Positions 22,577 to 33,382 of a stretch of 64,000 nucleotides of DNA are shown piece by piece. The translations under genes and the position numbers were made by a program. The stretch comes from Exophiala sp. HKRS030 (Eukaryota > Ascomycota > Eurotiomycetes > Chaetothyriales > Herpotrichiellaceae): positions 7,815,665 through 7,879,664 of the forward strand of contig JAHWDD010000003.1 of assembly GCA_023897205.1 (NCBI GenBank), given 5' to 3'. The first letter of the stretch is position 1; every line of letters starts with the position of its first letter. Below the pieces are notes generated by a model. It saw nothing but the letters and a program-made list of their open reading frames with translations. It had not been told where the DNA came from and searched no databases.

Positions 22577-25500
22577 TCATACTGAATTCGGCTGTATATA
22601 CTCGTGTAACGCCTTACCCATACCCAGTCCCCTTTCACCATTTTCCTCGTCTCCTTCAAGCCACGGATCAAGACTGTTCAGACTGCACAGGTGTCGCATC
22701 GTCGGTCGTCCATGAGGACAATTCCACGGTTTGTCTATTGTGCCCATATGTGTCACCACTTTCCCCATCTGTTTGCTAGACAATGTCTTGCCGATCATAA
22801 TGCTTGATCGGCATGCTCTCATGGCAAACATCTTCCGAACCTTGCTCGGTCGAGGAATCCAAGAGGCGTCCGAACTTGTAGGTGCTTCAGCAAGCAGTTG
22901 AATCAATTCCTCCAAGTCTTGTATCTCAAATACCACTTCTTTGCTCAGAGGGAGACTGATCAAGCTGCATCGCTGCCCAACCATTTTATCCCCGCTAGTA
23001 TCGATCTCGACTTGAAATCCGTTTCTTTCAAGCGCATCTTGATGTTCCAGAACGATTTCTTCCTCGACTGCTGTCAGGTCCAGAACAACCGGTCGTACAA
23101 GCCTTTGATTGCCAACCACAGTCTCGGCTTGTAAGCGTTCAAAGTTGTACTTCTCATCAGATGCATGCTGATCGACGATGAACAGCTCATCTTGTTGCTT
23201 ACCATCACTACTCTCTGCTGGCCGCACAGCTATGATGAATCCAAGATTGAACTGGCCCACAATCTGCATCTTTGCGAAATCGCCCTTCGAGACTGTTAGG
23301 GATAATCTGGTTTCAGCATCTGTCGCAGTGGTGCTACCGTAACCCTCTACCTGTTGCCGCAATCCTGAGGATGCTTTACTCAACTCATTATGTTTTGACA
23401 TCTGCTCAGCTAGAGATGATGGGTCCCATCGAATTGTCGTCATCAGACTCGTGGTCGAATCTTTACTTCGACCAGTGGTGAGTGCTTTTGTTGCGCGACG
23501 TAAGTTTTCCTTGCTTGGAATTGATGCGCTTTCTTCCGCTGCACGAATCAGCTCTGCAACTCGCACCTCCTCTTCCTTTTTCTTCTCTACTTCATCAACG
23601 TAGGGCTCGTCAGACGGATCATCAGAGTCCACCTCGTGAGACTGTGGGGCGTCCTCATCAATCTCAGATACTGACTTGCTGGCTGGTCCATCGGAGCCTG
23701 ATTCGACGTCTTCAACTTCTTCGACTTCGTTATCTTCCCTGTCCGAATCCGACTCCGCCACAGGATCTGCATCATCAATGCTTTCGTCGTCGGACCCATC
23801 ATCACGATCAACACGCTGTGCGCCGTATTGGCGTAGTTTCTGTGAGAAGATTGTGGCTGGAACACTCGCCCGATCCTTCTTACTTCTTTCATCTGATCCA
23901 GACTTTCCTTGGTCACGAGGAAATTGTGTTCCCAGTATCGTTGTGACTGTTTGATCTCCTATTGTGATCGTTGCCAACTCAGCAGGAGCTCTTCTTGGCC
24001 GCATTCGGTCGAAAGCACTAGGCATTACCCCGATGGATTGATCTGCCACATTTCCCACAGACTTCTCCCCTTTGATCATGGTTTTCATGTCTCTGGCTGT
24101 GTCCGTCTTGGTAGCAGGGGCTACGGCGTTCGCTTCGGCCATCCTTGCGTTGAAGTCTCGTACTCGGGGATCTATCTCATCATTTGGTGATGGCTCCGAT
24201 TCATCTTCATCTTCGCCTTCATCTTCTTCTCCACTTGTAAGTCTTGTACCCTCGGCATATTCTAGTCCATCATCAGAGGCATCGTTTCGATCAGTCTGAA
24301 TGTCCTCAGCAGCGTCTTTTGCAACTTTGTCCGCAACCTTTTCAGCCAGCCGCATGCGATATTTTTGCGCCTTCGCTTCCAGTTTTGAATTCTTACCTGC
24401 CTCGGGCTCTTCTCTTGTACTCGCAAAATTTCCGAAATGGTCCTTGAACAATTGGAGTGGTGGCGATGCCGAACTTGTGGTCTCGAAGCTCTCGGAGCGA
24501 CCAATGGAAGAGTCTGGGGTGGGCCTGCGGAGGTTGGCGCTCTCTGTCGACTCATTGGAGGTATGACGCTGGACTGTCAGTTTTTTAAATGCGGGAAGCT
24601 TAGATGAATGGAGTTGGGATTGAGGTACAGTCTGGTCCTGCTGTTCAAACATATCAATTAAAGATGACTTGAGACTGTCGATCAAAGCCGCAGAATCGTG
24701 CAACAGTATCGTCCTTTTGTCTGGTGAGACATTGACATCATAAGCATTGGTGTCCATGATAAAGTCTGCAAAGATGAAAGCCGATTGTGACACATTAAAT
24801 GATTTGTACACTTCATTGATAGCCTTGGCTATTTGAGGAAGTCCACAAGGTCTTCCATTGACAAAGAACATCTGCCGATCAGGAGTCTGTCTTCCCTCGC
24901 CAAAGACAGGTTTGGAGATATGGCCTTGGATCCTTATATTGGTGTTGGTATCCTTTCGGGTCATATGTGTGGATGTTGGCTGGAAGTCGAGCTCCAAGTC
25001 CAAAGGCACAAGTCCCGCCAGAGTTTTCGCGCCGTACACATTTGCAATATTCTCTCTCGTAGTCGCATTTCCTTTTGTAGCGAACACAACCATACTTTTA
25101 CCCTTTGATATCGCATGCTTGAGGGTGAACTTTACATTGATCCCAATAGCAGCATAAGCATGGAGTAGACCAAGCACTTTCCCGTATTCTCGCTTTACAT
25201 TTTTGGCGAGCTCCTTCCTCCGAACAGGCAGGCTTTCGAAAAGGTCCTCCACCGATGCAGTACAACCTTTCTGAGAGGCAACAACGGTTGTTGACTTTAG
25301 CCTTCCCATGGTGTCGAATTCGAGGCGTTTGCCCTTTGGGGCCTCATCAGCTTGTGCAGTAATGATGGAGAATTTCGACAAAGCGCACAATGATGAGAGT
25401 GCTTCGCCACGGAATCCGAATGTTCGTAGATTGGACAAGTCATCATAACTAGACAATTTGGACGTATAATGCTTCAATGCAATGTTGTCGTAATTGGCAG

Positions 25501-25696
25501 GAGAAATACCCGAACCATTGTCCTGGACCTCGATTGAGTCGAGACCATAATTCTTGAATCGCACTTCGACAGATGTTGCCCCAGCGTCCAGACTGTTCTC
25601 AACCAGCTCTTTTGCGACGGAGCACAAATCGACAATGACTTGTCCTGATTGAATTTGATGAACTGACTTGGCCTCGATGGCTTTGATTGTAGCCAT
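22577..25696 (-). CDS. PMS1: DNA mismatch repair MutL homolog PMS1 (PMS2-type endonuclease subunit)
   Basis: A single intron-free frame of 1039 residues. The N-terminal GHKL ATPase shows KELVENSLDAGA, DNGSGI and FGFRGEALSSL, the three nucleotide-binding motifs of MutL proteins. A long acidic, Ser-rich linker (about 350-800) follows. The C-terminal dimerisation/endonuclease domain has DQHASDEKYNFE at 842, ACRSSIMIGK at 961 and CPHGRP at 993, the metal-site motifs of latent MutL-alpha nicking endonucleases. The partner should be MLH1; the complex nicks the strand to be removed after MutS-alpha/beta finds a mismatch. All key residues are present, so it should be functional. It is transcribed divergently from the F-box gene at 26155, sharing a 458-bp region. 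Confidence 0.97.
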   Translation of the reverse strand: MATIKAIEAKSVHQIQSGQVIVDLCSVAKELVENSLDAGATSVEVRFKNYGLDSIEVQDNGSGISPANYDNIALKHYTSKLSSYDDLSNLRTFGFRGEALSSLCALSKFSIITAQADEAPKGKRLEFDTMGRLKSTTVVASQKGCTASVEDLFESLPVRRKELAKNVKREYGKVLGLLHAYAAIGINVKFTLKHAISKGKSMVVFATKGNATTRENIANVYGAKTLAGLVPLDLELDFQPTSTHMTRKDTNTNIRIQGHISKPVFGEGRQTPDRQMFFVNGRPCGLPQIAKAINEVYKSFNVSQSAFIFADFIMDTNAYDVNVSPDKRTILLHDSAALIDSLKSSLIDMFEQQDQTVPQSQLHSSKLPAFKKLTVQRHTSNESTESANLRRPTPDSSIGRSESFETTSSASPPLQLFKDHFGNFASTREEPEAGKNSKLEAKAQKYRMRLAEKVADKVAKDAAEDIQTDRNDASDDGLEYAEGTRLTSGEEDEGEDEDESEPSPNDEIDPRVRDFNARMAEANAVAPATKTDTARDMKTMIKGEKSVGNVADQSIGVMPSAFDRMRPRRAPAELATITIGDQTVTTILGTQFPRDQGKSGSDERSKKDRASVPATIFSQKLRQYGAQRVDRDDGSDDESIDDADPVAESDSDREDNEVEEVEDVESGSDGPASKSVSEIDEDAPQSHEVDSDDPSDEPYVDEVEKKKEEEVRVAELIRAAEESASIPSKENLRRATKALTTGRSKDSTTSLMTTIRWDPSSLAEQMSKHNELSKASSGLRQQVEGYGSTTATDAETRLSLTVSKGDFAKMQIVGQFNLGFIIAVRPAESSDGKQQDELFIVDQHASDEKYNFERLQAETVVGNQRLVRPVVLDLTAVEEEIVLEHQDALERNGFQVEIDTSGDKMVGQRCSLISLPLSKEVVFEIQDLEELIQLLAEAPTSSDASWIPRPSKVRKMFAMRACRSSIMIGKTLSSKQMGKVVTHMGTIDKPWNCPHGRPTMRHLCSLNSLDPWLEGDEENGERGLGMGKALHEYIQPNSV

Positions 25697-26154
25697 ATTG
25701 ATCCAACATCCTGGATGAGACTTTCCTTCTTATCGCCAGCCTGTTATTTTGACCCGGCTGGCAATGGGACTTTGCAGAAGTTGGTGTCTGGCAAATGTGT
25801 GGTTCAGGGCTTAGGGGAAGGATCATTTGACGATCACTTTGTTTGGCGTCGAACAAGGCTGTCGGTAGTTTGGTCAGACAAGCAGCCACTTGACATGTTG
25901 TTGACACAAAGAGTGGCAAAATCATGGATTAACTCTCGTCAGACATTGGCATTATTTCTCTCCACAAAAGATCAGGCTGCCATAAGCCCAATATGTCTAC
26001 CCCATGACGCAATTGGTTGAAATATGATCTACAAAGTCGCCTCCATGAATATCAAAGATAAAGTGATCGAGATTGGAAATTTCGGTTCTTAAAACATTAC
26101 AATCAAATCCTGCGAGTTTTCTGCCATTTCACCCACAAACTTTGCAACCTCTCA
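25697..26154. promoter_or_regulatory. Shared divergent promoter region of PMS1 and the F-box gene
   Basis: 458 bases between two start codons pointing away from each other; both promoters must lie here. No MluI-type cell-cycle box (ACGCGT) was seen, although such boxes often precede replication/repair genes in yeast. Confidence 0.6.
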
Positions 26155-27981
26155 ATGCTAAAAGACCTCCCTGTCGAGGTTCTTCAACAAATCGCTGGAA
26201 ATCTACCAACAGCGGCATCCATCGCCCATTTTGGCCAAGTGAGTCACCAATTCAACACAATTGTCTCCGACAATGATTCGGCAATATTTCGCACTTTTGT
26301 GAAAAGAGAATTTCCGACAATTGACACTCCGCCATTGTGGCGCGATGCGGCTAAAACCCTAACATCACGGTCGCGTGCCTGGGATCGCAAGGCTTTTGTG
26401 ACGAGAGAATGTCATCCACCTCCTGACCCTGTAGAGTGGGATGCGAGGATCCATCCTGCTTATCCGACATCGACGGTGGGATATCAGCCTGTAATTGACA
26501 GTTATGAGACATGGGATGGTGGTTCCTGGGCCTCGAGGAAGGAAGTCCTCGCTTGGGGCGCTGCAGGGCGGTTGAGAACACGTACGATCAAGGATGGAGT
26601 CACTACTTGGAGTTCTTGCAAAGTCTCGGACGACGACCGACAGGATTTGGATATCCTTGACGTGCGGCTTCTCCGATCTCATCAACATGAGCATAAAGAT
26701 CGCGAGACAATCTTGCTCAGGAAAGCCGATGGGGAGACGATCAAGTTGGAATCATTACCAAAAGTCAACGAGTTTCGACAAATTTCGAGATACAACCTTG
26801 GAGAATCAAGGCCAAATGGTATGGACGTCAACACAAAAGCCGATCCTTTACTCGCTCTGTGCGACACCAATTCGATCCGCCTGTATCCTGTTGGCAGTTC
26901 CGACCGAAACGTCAGTCCGTCGGATATAATGTCAATACAGAGCGACCCTAGTGTTACAGAGCGCAAACGATGCATTAAGTTTCTGTCCAACACATCTATT
27001 GCCGTCGCATCACAATACCTTCAAGGCCTTTCTCGTGCACCTATCAGAATATACGACATCAACTCGAAAGCGTCTTCCAGTGTCCCGCTCTTGGAAATGT
27101 TAACCTCCAACGACTCAGACATCGCTGGCCGACACAATGCCAACACCATAATGCCTCTGGATGAAACGGGGATCTTAAGCGGACAACCAGGCCGTCTGGT
27201 ACTCTCCGGGTGGACAGATGGTATTTGCCGTCTGCATGACCTGCGCACACCATCGAAAGCCGTGGCAAAATATGTCGACCTGGTAGATGACGGGCAAATA
27301 ATGTCCATCCTACCTATCGGCCATGAACGATTTGTAGCCGGAGGTCATCAAAACGGATGTCTCAAGACATTCGATCTCCGCATCACCGGAGCACAACCAT
27401 ATTCATACACCAATGCACGGCCATCACCGCCTTCGCCAGTGAAGCGCGAAGCCGTGCAATACTACAACCCACTCACAGGTGACCGGACGACGAAACTGAT
27501 CCCTCGAGGAATCAACATATTCGTTACCCCAACGGTCAACACGATGGCCAGTCTCTGGCACCCACTCCCCACCAAACCTTCACGCCGATCCGAACGATAC
27601 AGAGGTGCGATCTACTCGCTCTCAAGCCCTTCTCCCTCCTCCCCCACCATCTACGCGGGCATCGCGAACCACGTTATCCAACTCGACTTCATATCAACAG
27701 ACGACTACCGCGGCGAGAAATCCAGCGCCCTCGATCCGATGTTACTTCTGGATGAACCAGGAAATCGGTTCATGGAGTTGTCTTGTTACGAGAGACCACG
27801 GAGGGGACATTCGAGTACCGATACTGTGCTCCTGCGCAAGCAGATACCGCTGAAGCATAAGGGGCTGAGTCCCATCGCGCTGGATGGACAGGCTGACGAT
27901 GGCTGGGACGAGCGATGGCATTTGGAAACGAATGGTAGAACTAGAGGCAGCCAGCGCAATTGGAACCTCGCAAGACGATAG
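26155..27981 (+). CDS. F-box protein with WD40-like beta-propeller
   Basis: A single frame of 608 residues. The first 45 residues are an F-box: LKDLPVEVLQQIAGNLPTAA then HFGQVSHQFNTIV. The rest has weak propeller-blade features: repeated GxxD/SxxxxxxLHDLR-like strand ends, e.g. GRLVLSGWTDGICRLHDLR (about 345-363) and VAGGHQNGCLKTFDLR (about 398-413). Such proteins are substrate receptors of SCF ubiquitin ligases, with the F-box binding Skp1 and the propeller holding the substrate. The substrate is unknown. It shares a divergent promoter with PMS1, but no functional link is implied. Confidence 0.85.
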   Translation: MLKDLPVEVLQQIAGNLPTAASIAHFGQVSHQFNTIVSDNDSAIFRTFVKREFPTIDTPPLWRDAAKTLTSRSRAWDRKAFVTRECHPPPDPVEWDARIHPAYPTSTVGYQPVIDSYETWDGGSWASRKEVLAWGAAGRLRTRTIKDGVTTWSSCKVSDDDRQDLDILDVRLLRSHQHEHKDRETILLRKADGETIKLESLPKVNEFRQISRYNLGESRPNGMDVNTKADPLLALCDTNSIRLYPVGSSDRNVSPSDIMSIQSDPSVTERKRCIKFLSNTSIAVASQYLQGLSRAPIRIYDINSKASSSVPLLEMLTSNDSDIAGRHNANTIMPLDETGILSGQPGRLVLSGWTDGICRLHDLRTPSKAVAKYVDLVDDGQIMSILPIGHERFVAGGHQNGCLKTFDLRITGAQPYSYTNARPSPPSPVKREAVQYYNPLTGDRTTKLIPRGINIFVTPTVNTMASLWHPLPTKPSRRSERYRGAIYSLSSPSPSSPTIYAGIANHVIQLDFISTDDYRGEKSSALDPMLLLDEPGNRFMELSCYERPRRGHSSTDTVLLRKQIPLKHKGLSPIALDGQADDGWDERWHLETNGRTRGSQRNWNLARR

Positions 27982-28143
27982 AGATAGATGAATTGATAGA
28001 TTGATAGAAGATATTGTGACCCAGATTTACATCATCCACGGCAGAGTATCTACAAACTTCTCCTATAAGACCTTTTATGTATACAGCGAAGCCCTTCAAC
28101 CCATATAGTTCAGAAGCCTCCGAATAAAGAGACAATTGCTACA

Positions 28144-28151
28144 TCACGTGA
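28144..28151. promoter_or_regulatory. Palindromic E-box TCACGTGA upstream of FMC1
   Basis: A perfect CACGTG palindrome with flanking T and A, 137 bases before the FMC1 start codon. Such sites bind bHLH factors (Cbf1-like). Only the sequence match is seen; binding is inferred. Confidence 0.4.
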
Positions 28152-28288
28152 CAAGGCTGAACTTCCATCAGCCTCGTCATTCAAATGTTCATTAACATTT
28201 CTAGAGCCATCGTCACTTTTCCGACTTCCACGCCCACCACTACACGCCATCACCAACCTCAGACCCTGGACTCTCCCCGTACAGCAAA

Positions 28289-28687
28289 ATGTCAACAACA
28301 CAAGCCCACAGCCACCTCCGCTCGCTATACCGACGCATCCTGCGCGAACTCCCCGCGCGACCAGCACCACCAGCCAGCTCCACATCCACACTCCAATCCG
28401 CAAGGAATTCCAGACCGTCAGCGCGCTCGCCCTTACACACGTCTATCCGCACACACCTGACACCCCCCTCTTTCTCCTCGTCGTCATCAGAAGCAGAAAC
28501 GCTCGCCCGCCGGCAAGAACTCGAGCAACTCGTACAATACCTGAAAGCGCAGCGTGTCTATGGGACATTGCTCGAGCGGTATAATCCCGGCACAGGCATG
28601 GATGAGGAGGAGCGGGTGCGGCTGACCGCCAGGAGAGTCGGTATGGATTTGCCGGTCGAGTATACGTGGAAGCCTGGCCAGTCGTGA
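28289..28687 (+). CDS. FMC1: FMC1-like LYR-motif mitochondrial ATP synthase assembly factor
   Basis: A single frame of 132 residues. It begins with an LYR signature (HLRSLYRRILRELP, residues 9-22), has a Ser-rich linker, an acidic helix (ETLARRQELEQLVQYLKAQ) and ends with YNPGTGMDEEERVRLTARRVGMDLP, the usual C-terminal block of fungal Fmc1 proteins. In yeast Fmc1 works in the mitochondrial matrix and helps Atp12 assemble the F1 sector of ATP synthase, especially at high temperature. Length fits the family. There is no intron. Confidence 0.88.
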   Translation: MSTTQAHSHLRSLYRRILRELPARPAPPASSTSTLQSARNSRPSARSPLHTSIRTHLTPPSFSSSSSEAETLARRQELEQLVQYLKAQRVYGTLLERYNPGTGMDEEERVRLTARRVGMDLPVEYTWKPGQS

Positions 28688-29724
28688 AGGGATGGATAAA
28701 TACAGGGGAGGGAAGTGGCTGGCGGAGGAGGAGGAGGATGCGGGATAAGGTGGGGAAAGGCGGAGGCGATGGACGAATTCATATATATATATCCGCGCAG
28801 AGACTCACCGTTGGTTAGTCCAGCTTGTGCAAGCGGTTGGGGAAATTCGAAGATTGTTCCCCCTCCCAGCGGGTACCGTCCCGTCCGTCCTGCGTTGGCC
28901 TTGCAGTGGGATACATGAAGCGTTGATCATTGCGGCGCCGACGCGCGATAGAGAAGGTGGCTACTACGGACACCAAGCAGAGTCGAATCCTACCTATTCG
29001 CCAAGCCGACCCAGCGCTCCTGATGCCGGAAGGACAAGTCTATCAATTAGAACATGGACAGCAATCATCGAATCACAGGCCACGACGAACATATGTACGT
29101 CGAAGCGGAGGTGGAGGCATTGAATCGTCTTTGGAGCAATTAGTCACGTCGACGAGATAAAGCCCTTGCAATCAACGTCGAAGTCATGAAGAGTCTTTTT
29201 CTACTGGAAAACCAGCCTCGATTTGTCATTACGACATGTTGATGGTCTGGCGAAGTGTCTTCTCGCGGACTTGCTACTGAGAGCAGACACCCACGAATCC
29301 TGGATTTCTTGGACAGGTCTACATATTGTGTTGATCTGTGGCGCAAGTTGGGGAGGGCTCAGGAGAGCCATGCTCCTCCATCACGGAAACCTATTGATCG
29401 GAAGGCAGAAGCTTGGGTTCTCCAAAAAAAAGGGGGGCAGGTCTGGATTTCAGTGCCTTTATATCCCTATTCTATTATCAACCACTATCTGCCCTCCTGT
29501 TTGGTTTTGTGTAGATACATCGATGGAACAGAGACAAAAAAAAGAAAACCCATTTAAAGAGACCTCGCTTGCCAGTGATCCAATCCGAACGCTCTTCCAA
29601 ATCCATTTTCCATATACCTTGATCCTTTACATGAAAATTAGTGTTCAAACGCTCATTACAGCCTGGCATCCGGTGCCAACTCGATAGGTAGCGATACCTG
29701 ATGTGTTTGAGTATTCCTTTGGCT
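28688..29724. other. Intergenic, about 1 kb, convergent
   Basis: Between the FMC1 and Clr5 3' ends. Short frames around 28827-29160 and 29223-29687 have no recognisable domain. Contains GGAGGAGGAGG (near 28725), ATATATATAT (near 28785) and short A-runs. Nothing else seen. Confidence 0.55.
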
Positions 29725-32061
29725 TTACACGCTGGCCAAATTCGGCCCCTCGAACCATGCCATCAGTCCATCTGACCGAAGATCATCGGTCGACTCGAAA
29801 ACAATCCATTCCTCCATAAAAGCATCGGACACCTTGGAGCCACCTAGCGAGAAAATACCGCATTGTGGCTCAATTGCAGGTTGTGCGAGACTGCCGTTGA
29901 AGCTATTGACTTCCGTATCTTGTCCGGCGATTGTAGTCAGATTGGCTTCGAAGGATGGATTGATCTCCTGGGATTTTTGTGACTCAGTGGACGAGGCATC
30001 ATCTGTCATTGGTTCCAATACACAGGCATACCCATGGGGATTTTGTGAGGGATGCCAGTCCAAATCAAGGTCCATATCCCAGTGACTAGGTATGTCAGGC
30101 AGAGTCGTATCAAGCAGCGTATGCTCATCCAAGAAGTCGACGGCTGATAGCGGCTGGGGAGAAATTTGTTCCGCGACAGGAAAGGAACGCAAAGCCTTGA
30201 GCGGCGTCAGGTCGACTCTGATTGAATGGGGAATAATCTTCTGTGTAGCAGATAGGATTGTCGATTGTCAAACTCCAGCCAACGTTGTCCAAGCCGTCGC
30301 GATACAACTGATCGGATGTTGAGTCTTCACAATCAACTACACGAGATTCAGGTTGTCCGAAATGATCCACAGAAACGTCTGTTGTACTGCCCTCCTCACT
30401 GACATTGTCGACTTCATCTATCGCATCCAAGTCTGCACGAGGTCCTTCCACAACTCTTGCACTCATGCCATCCCTGACATTATGATCATCAAGATCCAGG
30501 ATCTCGAGCTCCTGGCAGATCGACCGCACCGCAGAATCCATCTCCTCGTCGCTGATTTCTTGCAAAGTATCATTGTTTTGACCCGAAAGCAAGGCCATCG
30601 CGCGGTCGAGGTTTGATTTCGAGTTCAGTGCGCCGAGATCTTCTGCACCCCAACCCAGACAGAATCCGTCATAAGCTTGCTGATACCACTTGACAGCTAC
30701 CTGCAGATTTCCATCTTTTTCTTCAAGATAACCAAGGTTGTCCATAGCCAGCAGGCTACTGTAACCTGTCGTCGGCTTGCCTTCATGATAGAGCGGATCC
30801 AGACTGAGCATTTCCAGGAAAGCAGCTCGTGCTGCTTCGTGCTCTGAACATTGGAAGTTTAAATGACCATAGTCAAACAATAGACCCCTGTATCGACCGA
30901 GATTGATTCCCTTGGACTCTCGCAGCGCATCTTCGAAGAACCGTGACGCGGAAAGAAAGCCACTGTCATAAAACAATTGCCGCCCAAGGCCAGTGGCTAA
31001 GAGATTCACGTCATATGGATCAGCGGTGGAGCACTTTGCATAAATGTCGTATAGAACATTAGATACTATATGGCAAGGGCTTTGGAGGCCATCGGATCCT
31101 GTCAGTAGGTCTAGCATCAACCGTAGTGGATGACCTTCCATGAAATCTCGAGCCATCAGAGATCTGACTAATGCTATGAGATACCTATGGAAGTCGCCTA
31201 AGCCAAACTGGCTGATGTCCACGAGCGAATCGAAGAGGTGCGGAAGAAGCAAAAGGCTCAATCGTTGGTCTTTCAGTACCAGAGAGGCATTGAATTTGAT
31301 TTTTTGCAGTTTTTGACGTAGGATATCTGTGCTTCTCATCGTGTATGCATCGAAAACGACCAAAAGATCGCTAGTCAACTCATACAAAACATCTGACGAA
31401 GGCCGCGACTCGCTCGTTCCTGGCACAATTATATCGACTGAGGAGAACACGTGCGGACCATAGGAGTTGTTGATCTGTATCAGGAAACCAGCGAAAGGGT
31501 CCATTGATGGCGATCGCAAGAGCGTGATCTGCTGTTCCGGACCAAATGCGCCACAAGTTTGAGAATGTGGATACCAAGAGTTCTGACATCCCTGAGGCCA
31601 GGAGGCGGAACCGTGACGGTTGAGCGTCCATCTGGTCGGGTCATCAGCGACAGGCTTGAAAAACTGGCCATGATGACGCTTCAGCTTCTGTATTGGCGCG
31701 ACTCTGCCGTTAATAAGGACTGTCGGTGTAAAATGTGTAGCGGCAGCGATTAGCCCGACCCTCCTCGCCGCTGTCTCGAGTTCTTCCGATTTGAAGCTTC
31801 TCTTCAGGTTCCATATTCTCAAACGGGTCTTGTACATATGGGGTCTTAAGGAATCAGTTTCGTCGTTAAGAACAGGTTAAGCGTTGAAAATGCCCAAACT
31901 TACTCTGCATAGAAGTTATAATCTGTTGCCAGAACGTTTGAAACATCTTCTAGACTTCGTCCCTCGTCAATGTAGAGTTGCTCCAAAACCGGTCGAATAC
32001 GATTCCATTCGGCCGTGCTAGGACCGCGCTGCCTTGTTTGAGGAGGCCGTGGTTGAGACAT
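29725..32061 (-). CDS. Clr5-domain protein with TPR-like helical region
   Basis: Exon 1 (31904-32061) and exon 2 (from 31844) join over a GTAAGT...AAG intron exactly inside the Clr5 domain: EWNRIRPVLEQLYIDEGRSL ... FYAEPHMYKTRLRIWNLKR (residues about 18-70). Clr5 domains occur in fungal chromatin- or DNA-associated proteins; the fission-yeast founder acts in heterochromatic silencing. The middle (about 200-480) is helical with TPR-like repeats (LGRQLFYDSGFLSASRFFEDAL; LGYLEEKDGNLQVAVKWYQQA). The frame used by exon 2 ends at 30125, while another minus frame continues to 29725 with similar acidic, protein-like sequence. An intron or a one-base insertion near 30200-30340 would connect them. The C-terminal 150 residues are therefore uncertain. 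Confidence 0.78.
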
Positions 32062-32629
32062 GGCGAGGCTAGCCCGATCTTGCTGAATAATGTGATCGAG
32101 TGGAAGTAATTGTCACCTCAATGTCGTGCAGAGATATGCTCCTGTGTGGAAGTCGCAATCGCTGAGACGACTGAGTATCGCAGGGACATCTAGGAGGGTA
32201 GTGTACGGCAAATATAAGTCATGTAGTAAAAGAGCAGTCGTGCTTCACGAGCATCAAAAGTTGTAAGGTCTTCAACCTCATTGGACCAAACACAAAGAGC
32301 CAATAGATGCCGAGAAAAGACAAGAACTTTCGTCAGACCACACCTGGAACCAATCTGCGTTCGAGTTTTGGCCAACTTCGAGAACGCCTTGTCCATACCC
32401 AATCCGATCAAGGCTCTCAGATGCACGACCAGGGTATGGCTGTAGGGGCCGAGACGCATTGAACGACGAAGAGAGCAATTGCAGACGAGAACTCCATTTT
32501 CTTACTCGTAGCATCCCCAGCCTCAGCATTGTCTCCAGAGGAACTTTTGGCATCCCAAGCCCTACCGAGCGGTGACTCGAAATTCGGAAACGTGCATCAT
32601 GGAATCGAATGGAAAGTATTGATTGAAGA
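32062..32629. other. Intergenic
   Basis: Promoter side of the Clr5 gene and 3' side of the Kre9-like gene. Minus-strand frames here have no protein-like features. Confidence 0.6.
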
Positions 32630-33382
32630 TTATGCCAGAAGTCTGACCATCCATGCCAGAACACCAACCATGGCTACACCACTGCGTGACACCTTCTGGC
32701 TAACTGCGAAATTGGTACTTGCTGCAGTTGTCGCCGAAGCACTAGACGAAGTGCTACTTGCACGCGTTGTACTAGTTGCGGTCGTAGTCGCGTGTCTCGT
32801 CGAAGAACTGCCCGATGAAGTCGTCGTCGTCGCCGCCGCCGCCGTGGCACTCGCTGTCCCTGTCAGAGTAGTGGCAGTCGCAGCCTCATCCGAAGAAGCA
32901 GTTGTCACCGCCTCGGTCGAGGCAGCCGCTCCCGACGCCGTACTCGTTGCTTCCACCGCCGCACCTCCACTAGCAGACGCAGCCGAGATCAGGGTAAGTT
33001 GTCCATTTGCATCAGTTGACACCTGATCACTCGACGTCCCCAGCGTCAAACCCGTGCTCGACCCAATGACATTGCCATTGCCGATGAACACGATTTGATA
33101 ATTCGTGCCGAAGTTCTGAATGGTGTTCTCTGGCACGGTGTACGAGCCAGTGTAGGACGCCACTCCTGTGGCTAGAGTGATGTCGGTCGTCACGGCATTG
33201 GGGTCCGCATTGGTGAATCTGATGTCTACGAGACCGGGGTCGGAGATGTCAACGGACCAGAGAATGTTCAACGGTTTGGTCGGGTCGATGCTCGAGCCTG
33301 GACTTGGGGATAGGACTCGCAGTGCACAGACTGTGTAGGACAATGCCAGCAGGCTGAGTCCATAGGTATGAAACGTGAACAT
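32630..33382 (-). CDS. Kre9/Knh1-like Ser/Thr-rich GPI-anchored cell-wall protein
   Basis: 250 residues from ATG 33382 (MFTFHTYGLSLLALSYTVCA, a signal peptide); a longer in-frame start 15 codons upstream would spoil the signal. The mature N-terminus (LSPSPGSSIDPTKPLNILWS ... DIRFTN ... YTVPENTIQ ... YQIVFIGN) matches the Kre9/Knh1-like domain (about 20-115). A long Ser/Thr/Ala-rich stalk follows, then a hydrophobic end (GVAMVGVLAWMVRLLA) fitting a GPI attachment signal. The protein should be on the outer plasma membrane or in the wall, heavily O-mannosylated. Kre9-family proteins support beta-1,6-glucan assembly, though many fungal paralogues have no known role. Confidence 0.88.
   Translation of the reverse strand: MFTFHTYGLSLLALSYTVCALRVLSPSPGSSIDPTKPLNILWSVDISDPGLVDIRFTNADPNAVTTDITLATGVASYTGSYTVPENTIQNFGTNYQIVFIGNGNVIGSSTGLTLGTSSDQVSTDANGQLTLISAASASGGAAVEATSTASGAAASTEAVTTASSDEAATATTLTGTASATAAAATTTTSSGSSSTRHATTTATSTTRASSTSSSASATTAASTNFAVSQKVSRSGVAMVGVLAWMVRLLA

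Noticed and set aside
17102..31837. Cluster of mitochondrial genes (RRG7, carnitine acetyltransferase, FMC1) as a functional unit
   Set aside because: Genes are on different strands and mixed with PMS1, F-box and Clr5 genes; chance proximity is enough.
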